Assembly (NCBI RefSeq): GCF_009707125.1
Contig: NZ_WLVL01000037.1
Location: 186,001 to 250,000, forward strand
From: Arsenicicoccus cauae
Lineage (GTDB): Bacteria; Actinomycetota; Actinomycetes; Actinomycetales; Dermatophilaceae
DNA length: 64,000 bases
Reading direction: 5' to 3'
Each line of letters starts with the position of its first letter. Position 1 is the stretch's first letter. Positions 19,042 to 29,123 of the stretch are shown one piece after another. The notes under the pieces were generated by a model. The model was given only the letters and a program-made list of their open reading frames with translations. It searched no databases and had not been told where the DNA came from. The position numbers and the translations under genes are program-made.

Positions 19042-22000
19042 ATGGCAGGCACGTCCAAGATCGAGGCGGGAGCCAGCATCACGCCGAGCAAGCTCGACGC
19101 CGTCCAGGCCTGGATCGGCGAGCAGCGGTGGTACACCAGCAAGGGGTCCGGGCAGGGCCCCGCGCTCGCGCGGGTCGGCAGCTACCGCTTCCAGGACCCC
19201 GAGGGCGAGGTCGGCATCGAGACGCTGCTGGTCAAGGACACCGCGGCCGAGCCTCCCGTGCTCTACCAGGTGCCCCTCACCTACCGCGCGGCGCCGCTCG
19301 AGGGCGGCGAGCACGCGCTCGTCGCGACGGTGGAGCACTCAGTGCTCGGCACCCGCTACGTCTACGACGCGCCGCACGACCCGGTCTACGTCGCCGAGCT
19401 CGTCCGCACCATCGTCGAGGGCGACACCGAGGCCACCCCGGACCACGGCAAGGCCGACGCCGGCGCACAGGGCAGCCCCGTGGACGGCGTCGGGCACGTC
19501 GACATACGCAGCGCCAAGGTACTGTCCGGCGAGCAGTCCAACACCTCGGTCGTCGTCCAGGCGGACGACGCCTCCGGTGCACCGTCCCCCTTGATCGTCA
19601 AGGTCTTTCGCGTGCTGTCCGCCGGTGACAACCCGGACGTGACCGTGCAGACGGCCCTGGCCGGGGCCGGCTCGACGCTGGTCCCGCGCCCCCTCGGCTC
19701 CCTGCGGGGCAGCTGGTCCGACGGCGGTCACGACCTGCGCGGGCATCTCGCCTTCGCCCAGGAGTTCCTGCCCGACGTGCGGGACGCCTGGCGCGTGGCG
19801 CTCGAGGCCGCGAGCCGGGGCACGGACTTCACCGAGCGCGCCCGCGCCCTCGGCCGGGCGACCGGAGAGGTGCACCGCACGCTCGCCGAGGCCATGGAGA
19901 CCGCCGAGGCCACCGACGAGGACCACCGCACCCTCGCGCTGTCGATGCGCAGCCGTTGGGTCCTGGCCGCCGAGGCCCACGCGCCGCTGCGCGCGATGGA
20001 GGCCGAGGTCGACGAGATCCTGGCCGCGGCCCGCGACGCCGTCTGGCCTCGTCTGCAGCGCATCCACGGCGACTACCACCTCGGGCAGGTGCTCGACGTG
20101 CCCGGCCGCGGCTGGGTGCTCCTGGACTTCGAGGGCGAGCCGCTGCGGCCTCTCGCCGAGCGCACCGTCCCCGACCTGGCCCTGCGCGACGTGGCCGGCA
20201 TGCTCCGGTCCTTCGACTACGCGGCCGGCTCCGTCGCGCAGGAGGACGCGGGCCGGTCCGAGACGGCCGCCGCGTGGGCGCACGCCGCCCGCGAGGCCTT
20301 CCTCGACGGCTACGCCGAGGCCACCGATCAAGACCCCCGCCACGAGCCCGAGGTGCTGCGCGCCATGGAGCTCGACAAGGCCCTGTACGAAGTGGTCTAC
20401 GAGGCACGTAACCGTCCCTCGTGGCTCCCCATCCCCATCGGCGCCGTCGAGCGCCTGGTGGCTGCAGCGAAGGGAACACCGATGAAGGACCACGACGAAC
20501 CCCGCACCAACGCCTCGACCGTGAGCAGCGCCGACGCCGGCACCACCGGCTCCGGCAGCACGCGGCACGAGCAGCCGTCCAAGGAGGACGACCACGGCGA
20601 GCACGGCGGGCACGGCGAGCGTCCCTCGCGACTGCTGGGCGCGGTGTCCGGCGTCGTGGGCGCCGTCGGCGCCGCGGTGGCCTCGCAGGTCGCCGAGGTC
20701 GCCCGCAACGCCGCCGGGTCGGCCGTCCAGGAGGTCCGCTCGCGCGCCGCGGCCCGCGGCACCGAGAGCCCCGACACCTCTGCCCCAGGCCCCGAGGCGC
20801 AGGGGGCCCCGACGGTGCCGGTCGTCCCGCCCGTCGCCCCCGAGGCACCCCTCCCCTCGCCCGTCACGGCCGCGGCACCCGAGGCGTCGCCGACCCCGGC
20901 GGCGCCGGCCCCGTCCGCCAAGCCGTCCGGCCCGCAGCCGGTCCCCGTGCACACCGACGAGATCGACCGGCTCGTCCACGGCCACCACCACGACCCGCAC
21001 TCGGTGCTGGGGCCGCACCAGGGCGAGGGCGTCGTCACCGTGCGCACCCTCAAGCCGCGCGCGGCCTCGGTCGACCTGGTCCTGGACGGCCGCGTCGTGC
21101 CCTTCGAGCACGAGCACGAGGGTGTCTGGACCGCGACGATCGAGGCCGACCAGGTCCCGGACTACCGCGTGGCGGTGGACTACGGCGACGGGTTCAAGCA
21201 CACCGTCGACGACCCCTACCGCTTCTGGCCGACGCTCGGCGAGGTCGACATCCACCTCATCTCCGAGGGCCGCCACGAGCAGCTGTGGGACGTCCTCGGC
21301 TCGCACGTCCGGTCCTACGACGGCCCGCTCGGCACGACGCGCGGCACGAGCTTCGCAGTGTGGGCACCCAACGCCCGCACCGTCCGCGTCGCCGGCGACT
21401 TCAACACCTGGGACTCCCAGGGGCACCCGATGCGCTCGCTCGGCGGCTCGGGCCTGTGGGAGCTCTTCGTCCCGGGCGTCGAGCCGGGCGCGCGCTACAA
21501 GTACGAGATCCTGGGCAAGGACGGGCAGTGGCGCGCCAAGGCCGACCCGCTGGCCCGGCGCACCGAGATCCCGCCGGCCACCGCCTCGGTGGTCGACGAG
21601 TCGACCTACGCGTGGTCGGACGACGCCTGGATCGCCGAGCGCGACGCCACGCAGCGCCACGAGCAGCCCATGAGCATCTACGAGGTCCACCTCGGCTCGT
21701 GGCGGCAGGGGCTGACCTACACCGAGCTCGCGGACCAGCTCGTCGCCTACGTCAAGGACCTCGGCTTCACCCACGTGGAGTTCCTCCCCGTCGCCGAGCA
21801 CCCCTACGGCCCGTCCTGGGGCTACCAGGTCACCGGCTACTACGCCCCGACCTCGCGCTTCGGGTCGCCGGACGAGTTCCGGCACCTCGTGGACACGCTG
21901 CACCAGGCCGGCGTCGGGGTCATCCTCGACTGGGTCCCGGCGCACTTCCCCAAGGACGCCTTCGCCCTGGCCAAGTTCGACGGCGAGGCGCTCTACGAGC

Positions 22001-23289
22001 ACCCGGACCCCCGCCGCGGGGACCAGCCCGACTGGGGCACGCACGTGTTCGACTTCGGTCGCCCGCAGGTGCGCAACTTCCTCGTCGCCAACGCCCTCTA
22101 CTGGCTGGAGGAGTTCCACGTCGACGGGCTGCGGGTCGACGCGGTCGCCTCGATGCTCTACCTGGACTACTCCCGCAACGACGGCGAGTGGCTGCCCAAC
22201 CAGTACGGCGGCCGGGAGAACCTCGACGCGGTCCAGCTGCTGCAGGAGACCAACGCCACGGTCTACAAGCACCACCCGGGCGCCATGGTCATCGCCGAGG
22301 AGTCCACGTCCTGGCCCGGCGTCACCCGGCCGACCGAGATCGGCGGCCTGGGGTTCGGCTTCAAGTGGAACATGGGCTGGATGCACGACACCCTCGACTA
22401 CGTCGAGCACGAGGCCATCTACCGGCAGTACCACCACGGCGAGATGACCTTCGGCCTGGTCTACGCCTTCAGCGAGAACTTCGTGCTGCCGATCTCGCAC
22501 GACGAGGTCGTCTACGGCAAGGGCTCCCTGCTGCGCAAGATGCCCGGGGACCGCTGGCAGCAGCTGGCCAACCTGCGCGCCTACCTCGGCTTCATGTGGG
22601 CCCACCCCGGCAAGCAGCTGCTGTTCATGGGCCAGGAGTTCGCCCAGGAGGCCGAGTGGGCGGACGCCCAGAGCCTGGACTGGTGGCTGCTGGACCAGCC
22701 CTGGCACCTCGCGGTGCACCAGATGGTCAAGTCGATGAACGCGACCTACCGCGAGTCCCCCGCCCTGTGGCAGCTGGACACGTCCGGCGAGGGATTCCGC
22801 TGGATCGACGCCAACGACGCGCAGGGCAACGTCTTCTCGTTCCTGCGCTACGGCAAGGACGAGGGCGAGGGCCGGCCCGCGATGGCGTGCGTGTCGAACT
22901 TCTCCGGAGGCCCCCACCACCAGTACCGCATCGGCCTGCCCCACCCCGGCATCTGGCGCGAGGTGCTCAACACCGACGCCACCGAATGGGCCGGCTCCGG
23001 GGTCGGCAACCTCGGGCAGGTCGTCGCCGAGGAGATCCCCTGGCACGGCCTGCCCTGCTCCGCCGAGATCACCGTGCCGCCGTTCGCGACGGTGTGGTTC
23101 AGCGCGCAGGAGCCCGCCCCCTCCGAGCGGGCCGCGGCGCTGCGCCAGGCGCGCCCCGAGCTGTCCTCCACCTCGACGTCGTCCCAGGACGAGGGCGCCG
23201 GGACGGGCGCCCCGAGCCCCGACGAGGTGGGGGCCGACGCGGCGTCCCGCCCCGAGCTGGACGCCACGCCGGGCGAGACCCAGGCCTGA
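19042..23289 (+). CDS. glgB: Maltokinase::1,4-alpha-glucan branching enzyme fusion
   Basis: One uninterrupted 1415-residue frame encodes two enzymes. Residues 1 to about 475 are a maltokinase (Mak/Pep2) with HGDYHLGQ (Asp344) and LDFEGEP (Asp362), making maltose-1-phosphate for GlgE. Residues about 480-633 form a Ser/Pro/Ala-rich linker with one likely amphipathic helix ([13 protein letters not shown]). Residues about 634-1375 are GlgB: two N-terminal beta-domains, then GH13_9 with Asp1033 (GLRVDAVAS), Glu1086 ([10 protein letters not shown]) and Asp1154 (SHDEVVYGK), spaced exactly as in E. coli GlgB (405/458/526). About 40 disordered residues follow. An internal ATG at 20482 preceded by GAAGGGA could also give free GlgB. 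Confidence 0.93.
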   Translation: MAGTSKIEAGASITPSKLDAVQAWIGEQRWYTSKGSGQGPALARVGSYRFQDPEGEVGIETLLVKDTAAEPPVLYQVPLTYRAAPLEGGEHALVATVEHSVLGTRYVYDAPHDPVYVAELVRTIVEGDTEATPDHGKADAGAQGSPVDGVGHVDIRSAKVLSGEQSNTSVVVQADDASGAPSPLIVKVFRVLSAGDNPDVTVQTALAGAGSTLVPRPLGSLRGSWSDGGHDLRGHLAFAQEFLPDVRDAWRVALEAASRGTDFTERARALGRATGEVHRTLAEAMETAEATDEDHRTLALSMRSRWVLAAEAHAPLRAMEAEVDEILAAARDAVWPRLQRIHGDYHLGQVLDVPGRGWVLLDFEGEPLRPLAERTVPDLALRDVAGMLRSFDYAAGSVAQEDAGRSETAAAWAHAAREAFLDGYAEATDQDPRHEPEVLRAMELDKALYEVVYEARNRPSWLPIPIGAVERLVAAAKGTPMKDHDEPRTNASTVSSADAGTTGSGSTRHEQPSKEDDHGEHGGHGERPSRLLGAVSGVVGAVGAAVASQVAEVARNAAGSAVQEVRSRAAARGTESPDTSAPGPEAQGAPTVPVVPPVAPEAPLPSPVTAAAPEASPTPAAPAPSAKPSGPQPVPVHTDEIDRLVHGHHHDPHSVLGPHQGEGVVTVRTLKPRAASVDLVLDGRVVPFEHEHEGVWTATIEADQVPDYRVAVDYGDGFKHTVDDPYRFWPTLGEVDIHLISEGRHEQLWDVLGSHVRSYDGPLGTTRGTSFAVWAPNARTVRVAGDFNTWDSQGHPMRSLGGSGLWELFVPGVEPGARYKYEILGKDGQWRAKADPLARRTEIPPATASVVDESTYAWSDDAWIAERDATQRHEQPMSIYEVHLGSWRQGLTYTELADQLVAYVKDLGFTHVEFLPVAEHPYGPSWGYQVTGYYAPTSRFGSPDEFRHLVDTLHQAGVGVILDWVPAHFPKDAFALAKFDGEALYEHPDPRRGDQPDWGTHVFDFGRPQVRNFLVANALYWLEEFHVDGLRVDAVASMLYLDYSRNDGEWLPNQYGGRENLDAVQLLQETNATVYKHHPGAMVIAEESTSWPGVTRPTEIGGLGFGFKWNMGWMHDTLDYVEHEAIYRQYHHGEMTFGLVYAFSENFVLPISHDEVVYGKGSLLRKMPGDRWQQLANLRAYLGFMWAHPGKQLLFMGQEFAQEAEWADAQSLDWWLLDQPWHLAVHQMVKSMNATYRESPALWQLDTSGEGFRWIDANDAQGNVFSFLRYGKDEGEGRPAMACVSNFSGGPHHQYRIGLPHPGIWREVLNTDATEWAGSGVGNLGQVVAEEIPWHGLPCSAEITVPPFATVWFSAQEPAPSERAAALRQARPELSSTSTSSQDEGAGTGAPSPDEVGADAASRPELDATPGETQA

Positions 23290-23312
23290 CGGACGCCGGC
23301 GCGGCATACGAC

Positions 23313-23350
23313 CCGAGGGGGTCCCACCACCCGAGGTGGGACCCCCTCGG
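23313..23350 (+). terminator. Terminator of the glgE-treS-mak::glgB run
   Basis: Perfect 16-bp arms (23313-23328 and 23335-23350) with a 6-nt loop, 24 nt after the GlgB stop. There is no T-tract, as usual here. It isolates the glycogen run from the lipase gene. Confidence 0.85.
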
Positions 23351-23431
23351 CGTGCTCGGAGGCCACGACGGCGGCGGGACGCCACCGCATGGGCATGCGA
23401 TCCCGTGAGCAACAGGGTCTAGGCAAAGGGT

Positions 23432-23449
23432 GCTACCCGTGGGTAGCCT
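23432..23449 (+). promoter_or_regulatory. Palindrome and -10-like element before the lipase gene
   Basis: GCTACCC-gt-GGGTAGC (23432-23447) is a perfect 7-bp inverted repeat. TAGCCT (23444-23449) overlaps its right arm and is a fair -10 hexamer for a start near 23456, 26 nt before the lipase TTG. The layout suits a repressor site over the promoter. Confidence 0.45.
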
Positions 23450-23481
23450 CGCGGCACCTCACCTCCCGACAGGAGACACCG

Positions 23482-24765
23482 TTGTCCTCTGCCCTGCCCC
23501 GCCGTCGCACCGTCGCGACCGCCGTCCTCGCCGCCTCCCTCGCGTCCTTGTGCGCCATCGCCCCGGCCGCCTCCGCCGACGAGCACGCCATCCCCGGCAC
23601 GGCCGGAGCCAGCACCCTCAGCGACACCCCGGAGCCCGCGCGCCCGGCGTTCTACGAGCCGCCCGCCCAGATCCCCAGCACGCCCGGCACGGTCATCCGC
23701 CAGGAGAAGGCGGACAACGTCCTCGACCCCCTCGACGCCTCGTCCCTGTCCTACGACGCGCGGCGGGTCATGTACTCCTCCACGGACCGCGAGGGCACCC
23801 CGATCGCCGTCACGGCCGTCGTGGTCTCGCCGAAGGCCCCCTGGGTCGGCCCGGGCAAGCGCCCGATCATCAGCTACGCGGCCGGCACCCAGGGCATGGC
23901 CGACGCCTGCGCCCCGTCCCGCCAGCTCAAGGCCATGACGGAGTACGAGACGATCTTCTTCAAGGACCTGCTGTTCCGCGGCTACACGGTGGCGCTGACC
24001 GACTACCAGGGCCTCGGCACCCCCGGCACCCACACCTACATGGTCCGCGAGGCCCAGGGGCACGCCGTCCTCGACCTCGCCCGCGCCACGCAACGGGTCG
24101 GCCTGCCCGGCACCGACACCCGCACGCCGGTGGGCCTGTCCGGCTACTCCCAGGGCGGTGGCGCCGCGGCGGCCGCGGCCGAGCTGGCGGGCAGCTACGC
24201 TCCCGAGCTGGACGTCAAGGGCACGGTGGCGGGTGCTCCGCCCGCCGACCTCGCGCCGGTCTCCAAGCAGATCGACGGGTCGCTCTACTCCGCCTTCGAG
24301 CTCTACGCCACCGCCGGGCTGTTCTCGGCCTACCACGTCAACCCCTCGACCTACCTCAACGCCAAGGGGGTGGCGCTGCTGCCCAAGGTGGAGGGCAACT
24401 GCGTCATCAACCTGTTCGACCTTGCCTTCATCCGCAGCAGCACCCTCACCAAGGACGGCCGCCCGATGGACCAGGCCTTCACCGAGGAGCCGCTGCGCTC
24501 CCTGGTGGCCGACAACCGCATCGGGCGGACCAAGCCCAACGCGCCGGTGCTCGTCACGAGCTCGCTGACCGACGACGTCATCCCGTATGCCGTCCCCCGG
24601 CAGCTGGCCAAGGACTGGTGCTCCCGGGGCGCCAACGTGTGGTTCCAGCCCATCATCACCCCCACCCACCTGGGCGGAGCGATCCCGACGGCGGCGTACG
24701 CGACGACCTTCTTCGAGTCGCGGTTCAACGGGCTCACGCAGCTGCCCAACTGCGGCGCCTACTGA
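23482..24765 (+). CDS. Secreted lipase, LIP family (PF03583-like)
   Basis: A 427-residue exported alpha/beta hydrolase. The signal peptide has RRR then TVATAVLAASLASLCAIAP and probably ends at ASA-DEH. The nucleophile is Ser in GLSGYSQGGG, the acid probably Asp in SLTDDVIPYAV, and the base His in TPTHLGG, the order seen in secreted triacylglycerol lipases. The TTG at 23482 is chosen because AGGAGACACC precedes it and it starts a clean signal peptide; the upstream in-frame ATG would add 31 residues that spoil it. Likely substrates are extracellular acylglycerols or other esters. Confidence 0.88.
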   Translation: MSSALPRRRTVATAVLAASLASLCAIAPAASADEHAIPGTAGASTLSDTPEPARPAFYEPPAQIPSTPGTVIRQEKADNVLDPLDASSLSYDARRVMYSSTDREGTPIAVTAVVVSPKAPWVGPGKRPIISYAAGTQGMADACAPSRQLKAMTEYETIFFKDLLFRGYTVALTDYQGLGTPGTHTYMVREAQGHAVLDLARATQRVGLPGTDTRTPVGLSGYSQGGGAAAAAAELAGSYAPELDVKGTVAGAPPADLAPVSKQIDGSLYSAFELYATAGLFSAYHVNPSTYLNAKGVALLPKVEGNCVINLFDLAFIRSSTLTKDGRPMDQAFTEEPLRSLVADNRIGRTKPNAPVLVTSSLTDDVIPYAVPRQLAKDWCSRGANVWFQPIITPTHLGGAIPTAAYATTFFESRFNGLTQLPNCGAY

Positions 24766-24879
24766 TCGGACCCGCGGCCCGTCGTACGGCGAATCCGGCT
24801 GCGGCGACCCGCCGGCCGGGTGCGTCACCTGGCGAGCCTGCCAGGTGCCACCCCGGCCGACGGGTGCAAGGATGAGCCC

Positions 24880-26544
<1,665 letters not shown>

Positions 26545-26567
26545 GCGGACCGCCCGGGGAGCACCAC

Positions 26568-26573
26568 TAGGCT
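26568..26573 (+). promoter_or_regulatory. Leaderless -10 element of the IMPase-like gene
   Basis: TAGGCT lies 7 nt before the ATG at 26581; no Shine-Dalgarno is present. Confidence 0.55.
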
Positions 26574-26580
26574 GGCCCCC

Positions 26581-27381
26581 ATGACCTCTGCCGACGACCT
26601 CGCTCTCGCCGCCGACCTGGTCCGTTCCGCCGGCACCCTGGCGCTGGAGATGCGCGCGGCGGGTCTCGAGGGGACCCGCAAGACCTCCGTCTCGGACGTG
26701 GTGACCGCCGCCGACCACGCTGCCGAGGAGCTCGTGGGCACCCGGCTGCGCCGTGAGCGCGCGAACGACGGTCTCGTCGGCGAGGAGGGCACGAGCGCGC
26801 CGGCCGGGAGCGGGCGCACCTGGTTCATCGACCCCGTCGACGGCACCTACAACTTCCTGCACGGTATGACGCACTGGTGCTCGGCCCTCGCCCTGGTCGA
26901 CGACGACGGACCAATCCTCGGCGCGGTCTACCACCCCGAGAGCGACCAGCTGTGGCTCGGCGGCCGCGACCACCCCACGACCTGCAACGGCGTGCCCGTG
27001 GACCCGGTCCGCGACCTCCCGCTCGACCTGGTCAGCGCGGCGACCTACCTGCACCCCACGAGGTTCGGGCGGCCCGAGATGATCGCGCCGTGGGCCGAGG
27101 CGACCCGGCTGTGCGCCACCGTGCGGATGCTGGGCTCGGCGTCGGTGGACCTTGCGTGGACCTCCGACAGTCGCGTGGGCGTGTGGTACCAGGCGGACTG
27201 CCACCCCTGGGACTGGTACCCCGGGCAGGCGCTCGTCGAGGCGGCCGGCGGGGTCACCCGGCTCGTGCCGGTCGGCGGGCACACCTGGCACCTCGCCGGC
27301 TCCCCCACCGCCGTCGGCCAGGTGGCCGACGCGATGATCCAGTGCCTGCCCCGCGACGAGCGCGAGGCCGCCGCCCGATGA
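26581..27381 (+). CDS. Inositol-monophosphatase family phosphatase
   Basis: A 266-residue Mg-dependent phosphatase. The first metal motif is GEEG and the second WFIDPVDGTYNFLHG (DPxDGT); the C-terminal metal site is WDWYPGQALVEAAGG (WD). It could act on inositol-1-phosphate, histidinol phosphate or another sugar phosphate; family members with this sequence style are often annotated as histidinol-phosphatase HisN, but nothing nearby is histidine biosynthetic. Its TGA overlaps the ATG of the GNAT gene. Confidence 0.9.
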   Translation: MTSADDLALAADLVRSAGTLALEMRAAGLEGTRKTSVSDVVTAADHAAEELVGTRLRRERANDGLVGEEGTSAPAGSGRTWFIDPVDGTYNFLHGMTHWCSALALVDDDGPILGAVYHPESDQLWLGGRDHPTTCNGVPVDPVRDLPLDLVSAATYLHPTRFGRPEMIAPWAEATRLCATVRMLGSASVDLAWTSDSRVGVWYQADCHPWDWYPGQALVEAAGGVTRLVPVGGHTWHLAGSPTAVGQVADAMIQCLPRDEREAAAR

Positions 27382-27815
27382 GCGCGTTGCGGCTGACGCG
27401 CCTCGGACCCCGCGACGCGTTGCTGGTGCTGGCCGCCGGGGACCTGTTCGACACCCCTCCCTCCGAGGAGGGGGCACGACGCTTCCTCGCGATGCCCGGC
27501 CACCACCTCGTCCTTGCGATCGAGGGCTATCGGCCGGTCGGGTTCGTCACCGGCGTCGAGATGTGCCACCCCGACAAGGGCACCGAGATGTTCGTCTACG
27601 AGCTCGCGGTGGACCCGGCGCAGCAGCGCCGCGGCATCGGCAGCGCCCTGTTGCGGGAGCTGCAGGCCGTCGCGGCCGAGCGCGGGTGCCACGCCGTGTG
27701 GACCCTCACCGAGACCGACAACCAGGCCGCCCTCGCGACCTACCGCGCGCTCGGTGCCCGCGAGTCCAACGGCACGACGATGCTGGAGTGGGACGGCGGG
27801 CACGCCACGCGCTGA
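27378..27815 (+). CDS. GNAT acetyltransferase, AAC(3)-I-like
   Basis: A 145-residue single GNAT domain. The acetyl-CoA loop is ELAVDPAQQRRGIGSALLRELQ and the C-terminal strand DNQAALATYRALGARES. LRLTRLGPRDA, LDLF-like DLFDTPP and the YELAV core resemble aminoglycoside 3-N-acetyltransferase I relatives, but such housekeeping homologues are common in actinobacteria and resistance should not be assumed. ATGA overlap with the upstream phosphatase gene indicates coupled translation. Confidence 0.85.
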   Translation: MSALRLTRLGPRDALLVLAAGDLFDTPPSEEGARRFLAMPGHHLVLAIEGYRPVGFVTGVEMCHPDKGTEMFVYELAVDPAQQRRGIGSALLRELQAVAAERGCHAVWTLTETDNQAALATYRALGARESNGTTMLEWDGGHATR

Positions 27816-27842
27816 CCCCCAGACAATTGCTTGACGGTTGTC

Positions 27843-27869
27843 GTGCGCCCCCCCTGGTTGGGCGCACGC
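27843..27869 (+). terminator. Hairpin after the GNAT gene
   Basis: Perfect 9-bp arms (27843-27851 and 27861-27869) around a 9-nt loop, 27 nt past the GNAT stop. Probably a terminator. Confidence 0.6.
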
Positions 27870-28112
27870 CCACCCTCGAGGTCCTGCGCCCGCCATCCTT
27901 CGCGTGGTACTCCACGGCGCGGCCCGTCTCCTGGCCCGGGAGGAGCATGGTGGGGGTGGCCCTCGCGTTCGCCATGCTGGAGACCGGCGACGCATCTGCG
28001 CCCCGTGTCAGCGGACGACCGCGACGTGATCGTCGCGGCGCGAAGCGATGCGGACGCGTTGGTCTGCTGGGACGAACCGGCCTGGGACGACCCCGGCCGG
28101 TTCGCGCGCTGG
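27870..28112. other. Gene-poor interval with an orphan coding-like segment
   Basis: Between the GNAT hairpin and the co-chaperone gene I see no complete gene. From about 28006 a plus-strand frame starting GTG reads SADDRDVIVAARSDADALV and then CWDEPAWDDPGRFARW, with amino-acid and third-position composition like real proteins. It then runs into the opposite-strand co-chaperone gene. It looks like a remnant of a truncated gene; no family is recognised. Confidence 0.3.
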
Positions 28113-29054
28113 TCAGAAGAGTGCGGACATGAGGGACGTGCGCCCCTTCTTGACGCGGGGGTCCTCGCTGCCCACGACGTCGAAGAGCGTGATCAGGTGC
28201 ACACGGACCCTCTCGCGGTCATCGCCCGCCAGCGTGCGGACGAGGTCGACGAGCCGCAGGAAGGCGTCCTCGACGTGCCCGCCCATGACGTCCAGGTCCG
28301 CGACGAGCAGCTGGGCTTCGACGTCGGCGGGGTTGTCGGCAGCGGCCGTGCGAGCCACCTGCAGGTCGACGCCGGTGGTCCGCTCCAGCAGGTCGACCTG
28401 GGCCTTGCCCACCTGGGCGTCCCGGTCCTTGGGGTCCTTGGCCAGGGCTTTGTCGTATGCCGCCCGCGCGCCCTCGAAGTCGCCGCGCTCGAGGGCGGTG
28501 AAGGCCTCCTCGTGCTCGGGCGACATGGGGACCTCGCCCTCGGCGTCGGCCTGCTCCCCCACGTCCACGCGGCCGGTGATGCCATTGGCCACGGCGACCT
28601 TGAGCAGCTCGTCGACGTACTGCTGGATCACGTCCTTGGGCTGGCTGCCGACGAACAGCGGCACCGGCTGACCCTGGAGCAGACCGACCGCCATCGGGAT
28701 CTGCTGCACCTGCAGGGCCTGCGCCAGACCGGGGTTGGCGTCGACGTCCACCGTCGCGAGCACGAACCGGCCGCCGCTCGCCTCGGCCACCGCCGCGAAG
28801 TCGGCGACGACCTCACGCCCGCCACGGGTGGCGCTCCACACCAGCAGCACCGACGGCACGCTGACCGACTGCTGCATGATCTGCTGGATCGTGGCCTCGG
28901 TGGCCTCGACCACGACCGGTGAGCCCGGACGTGCGCCCCCACCCTGGTCGGGGGCGGGCGCGGGGGCACGGGTGCCCGTGGGCTGCGGCTGGCTGAGTCC
29001 GGACAGGTCGACCGCGCCACGAGCGGCGGCGGTGGAGAACGGCTGCGACGTCAT
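28113..29054 (-). CDS. Thioredoxin-fold/TPR co-chaperone (YbbN/CnoX-like) without CxxC
   Basis: A 313-residue protein: disordered Gln/Pro/Ala N-terminus (1-50), thioredoxin fold (about 50-160; VLLVWSATRGGREVVADFAAVA, TVDVDANPGLAQALQVQQIPMAVGLLQGQ), and C-terminal TPR-like helices (EAFTALERGDFEGARAAYDKALAKDPKD). The WCxxC redox site is replaced by WSATRG, so it cannot act as a dithiol oxidoreductase; a chaperone-holdase role as in YbbN is inferred. The ATG at 29054 is chosen over one 6 codons upstream as it begins the conserved MTSQPF. The gap to icmA is 69 nt. Confidence 0.85.
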   Translation of the reverse strand: MTSQPFSTAAARGAVDLSGLSQPQPTGTRAPAPAPDQGGGARPGSPVVVEATEATIQQIMQQSVSVPSVLLVWSATRGGREVVADFAAVAEASGGRFVLATVDVDANPGLAQALQVQQIPMAVGLLQGQPVPLFVGSQPKDVIQQYVDELLKVAVANGITGRVDVGEQADAEGEVPMSPEHEEAFTALERGDFEGARAAYDKALAKDPKDRDAQVGKAQVDLLERTTGVDLQVARTAAADNPADVEAQLLVADLDVMGGHVEDAFLRLVDLVRTLAGDDRERVRVHLITLFDVVGSEDPRVKKGRTSLMSALF

Positions 29055-29123
29055 ACGGGCATTGTGTCGCACCCGGACCGACGCCGGGTAACCGAACGAC
29101 GCCCGCGGTCGGGCGAGACCGGA

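Noticed and set aside
19339-23412. A 1357-codon minus-strand open frame antisense to the maltokinase::GlgB gene
   Set aside because: It is rich in Val, Gly, Arg, His and Leu with no recognisable domain and mirrors the GC3 bias of the sense gene. Long antisense frames are expected at this GC.
27378-27815. Aminoglycoside resistance gene aac(3)-I
   Set aside because: Resemblance is at family level only, the gene is translationally coupled to a housekeeping phosphatase gene and there is no mobile context.
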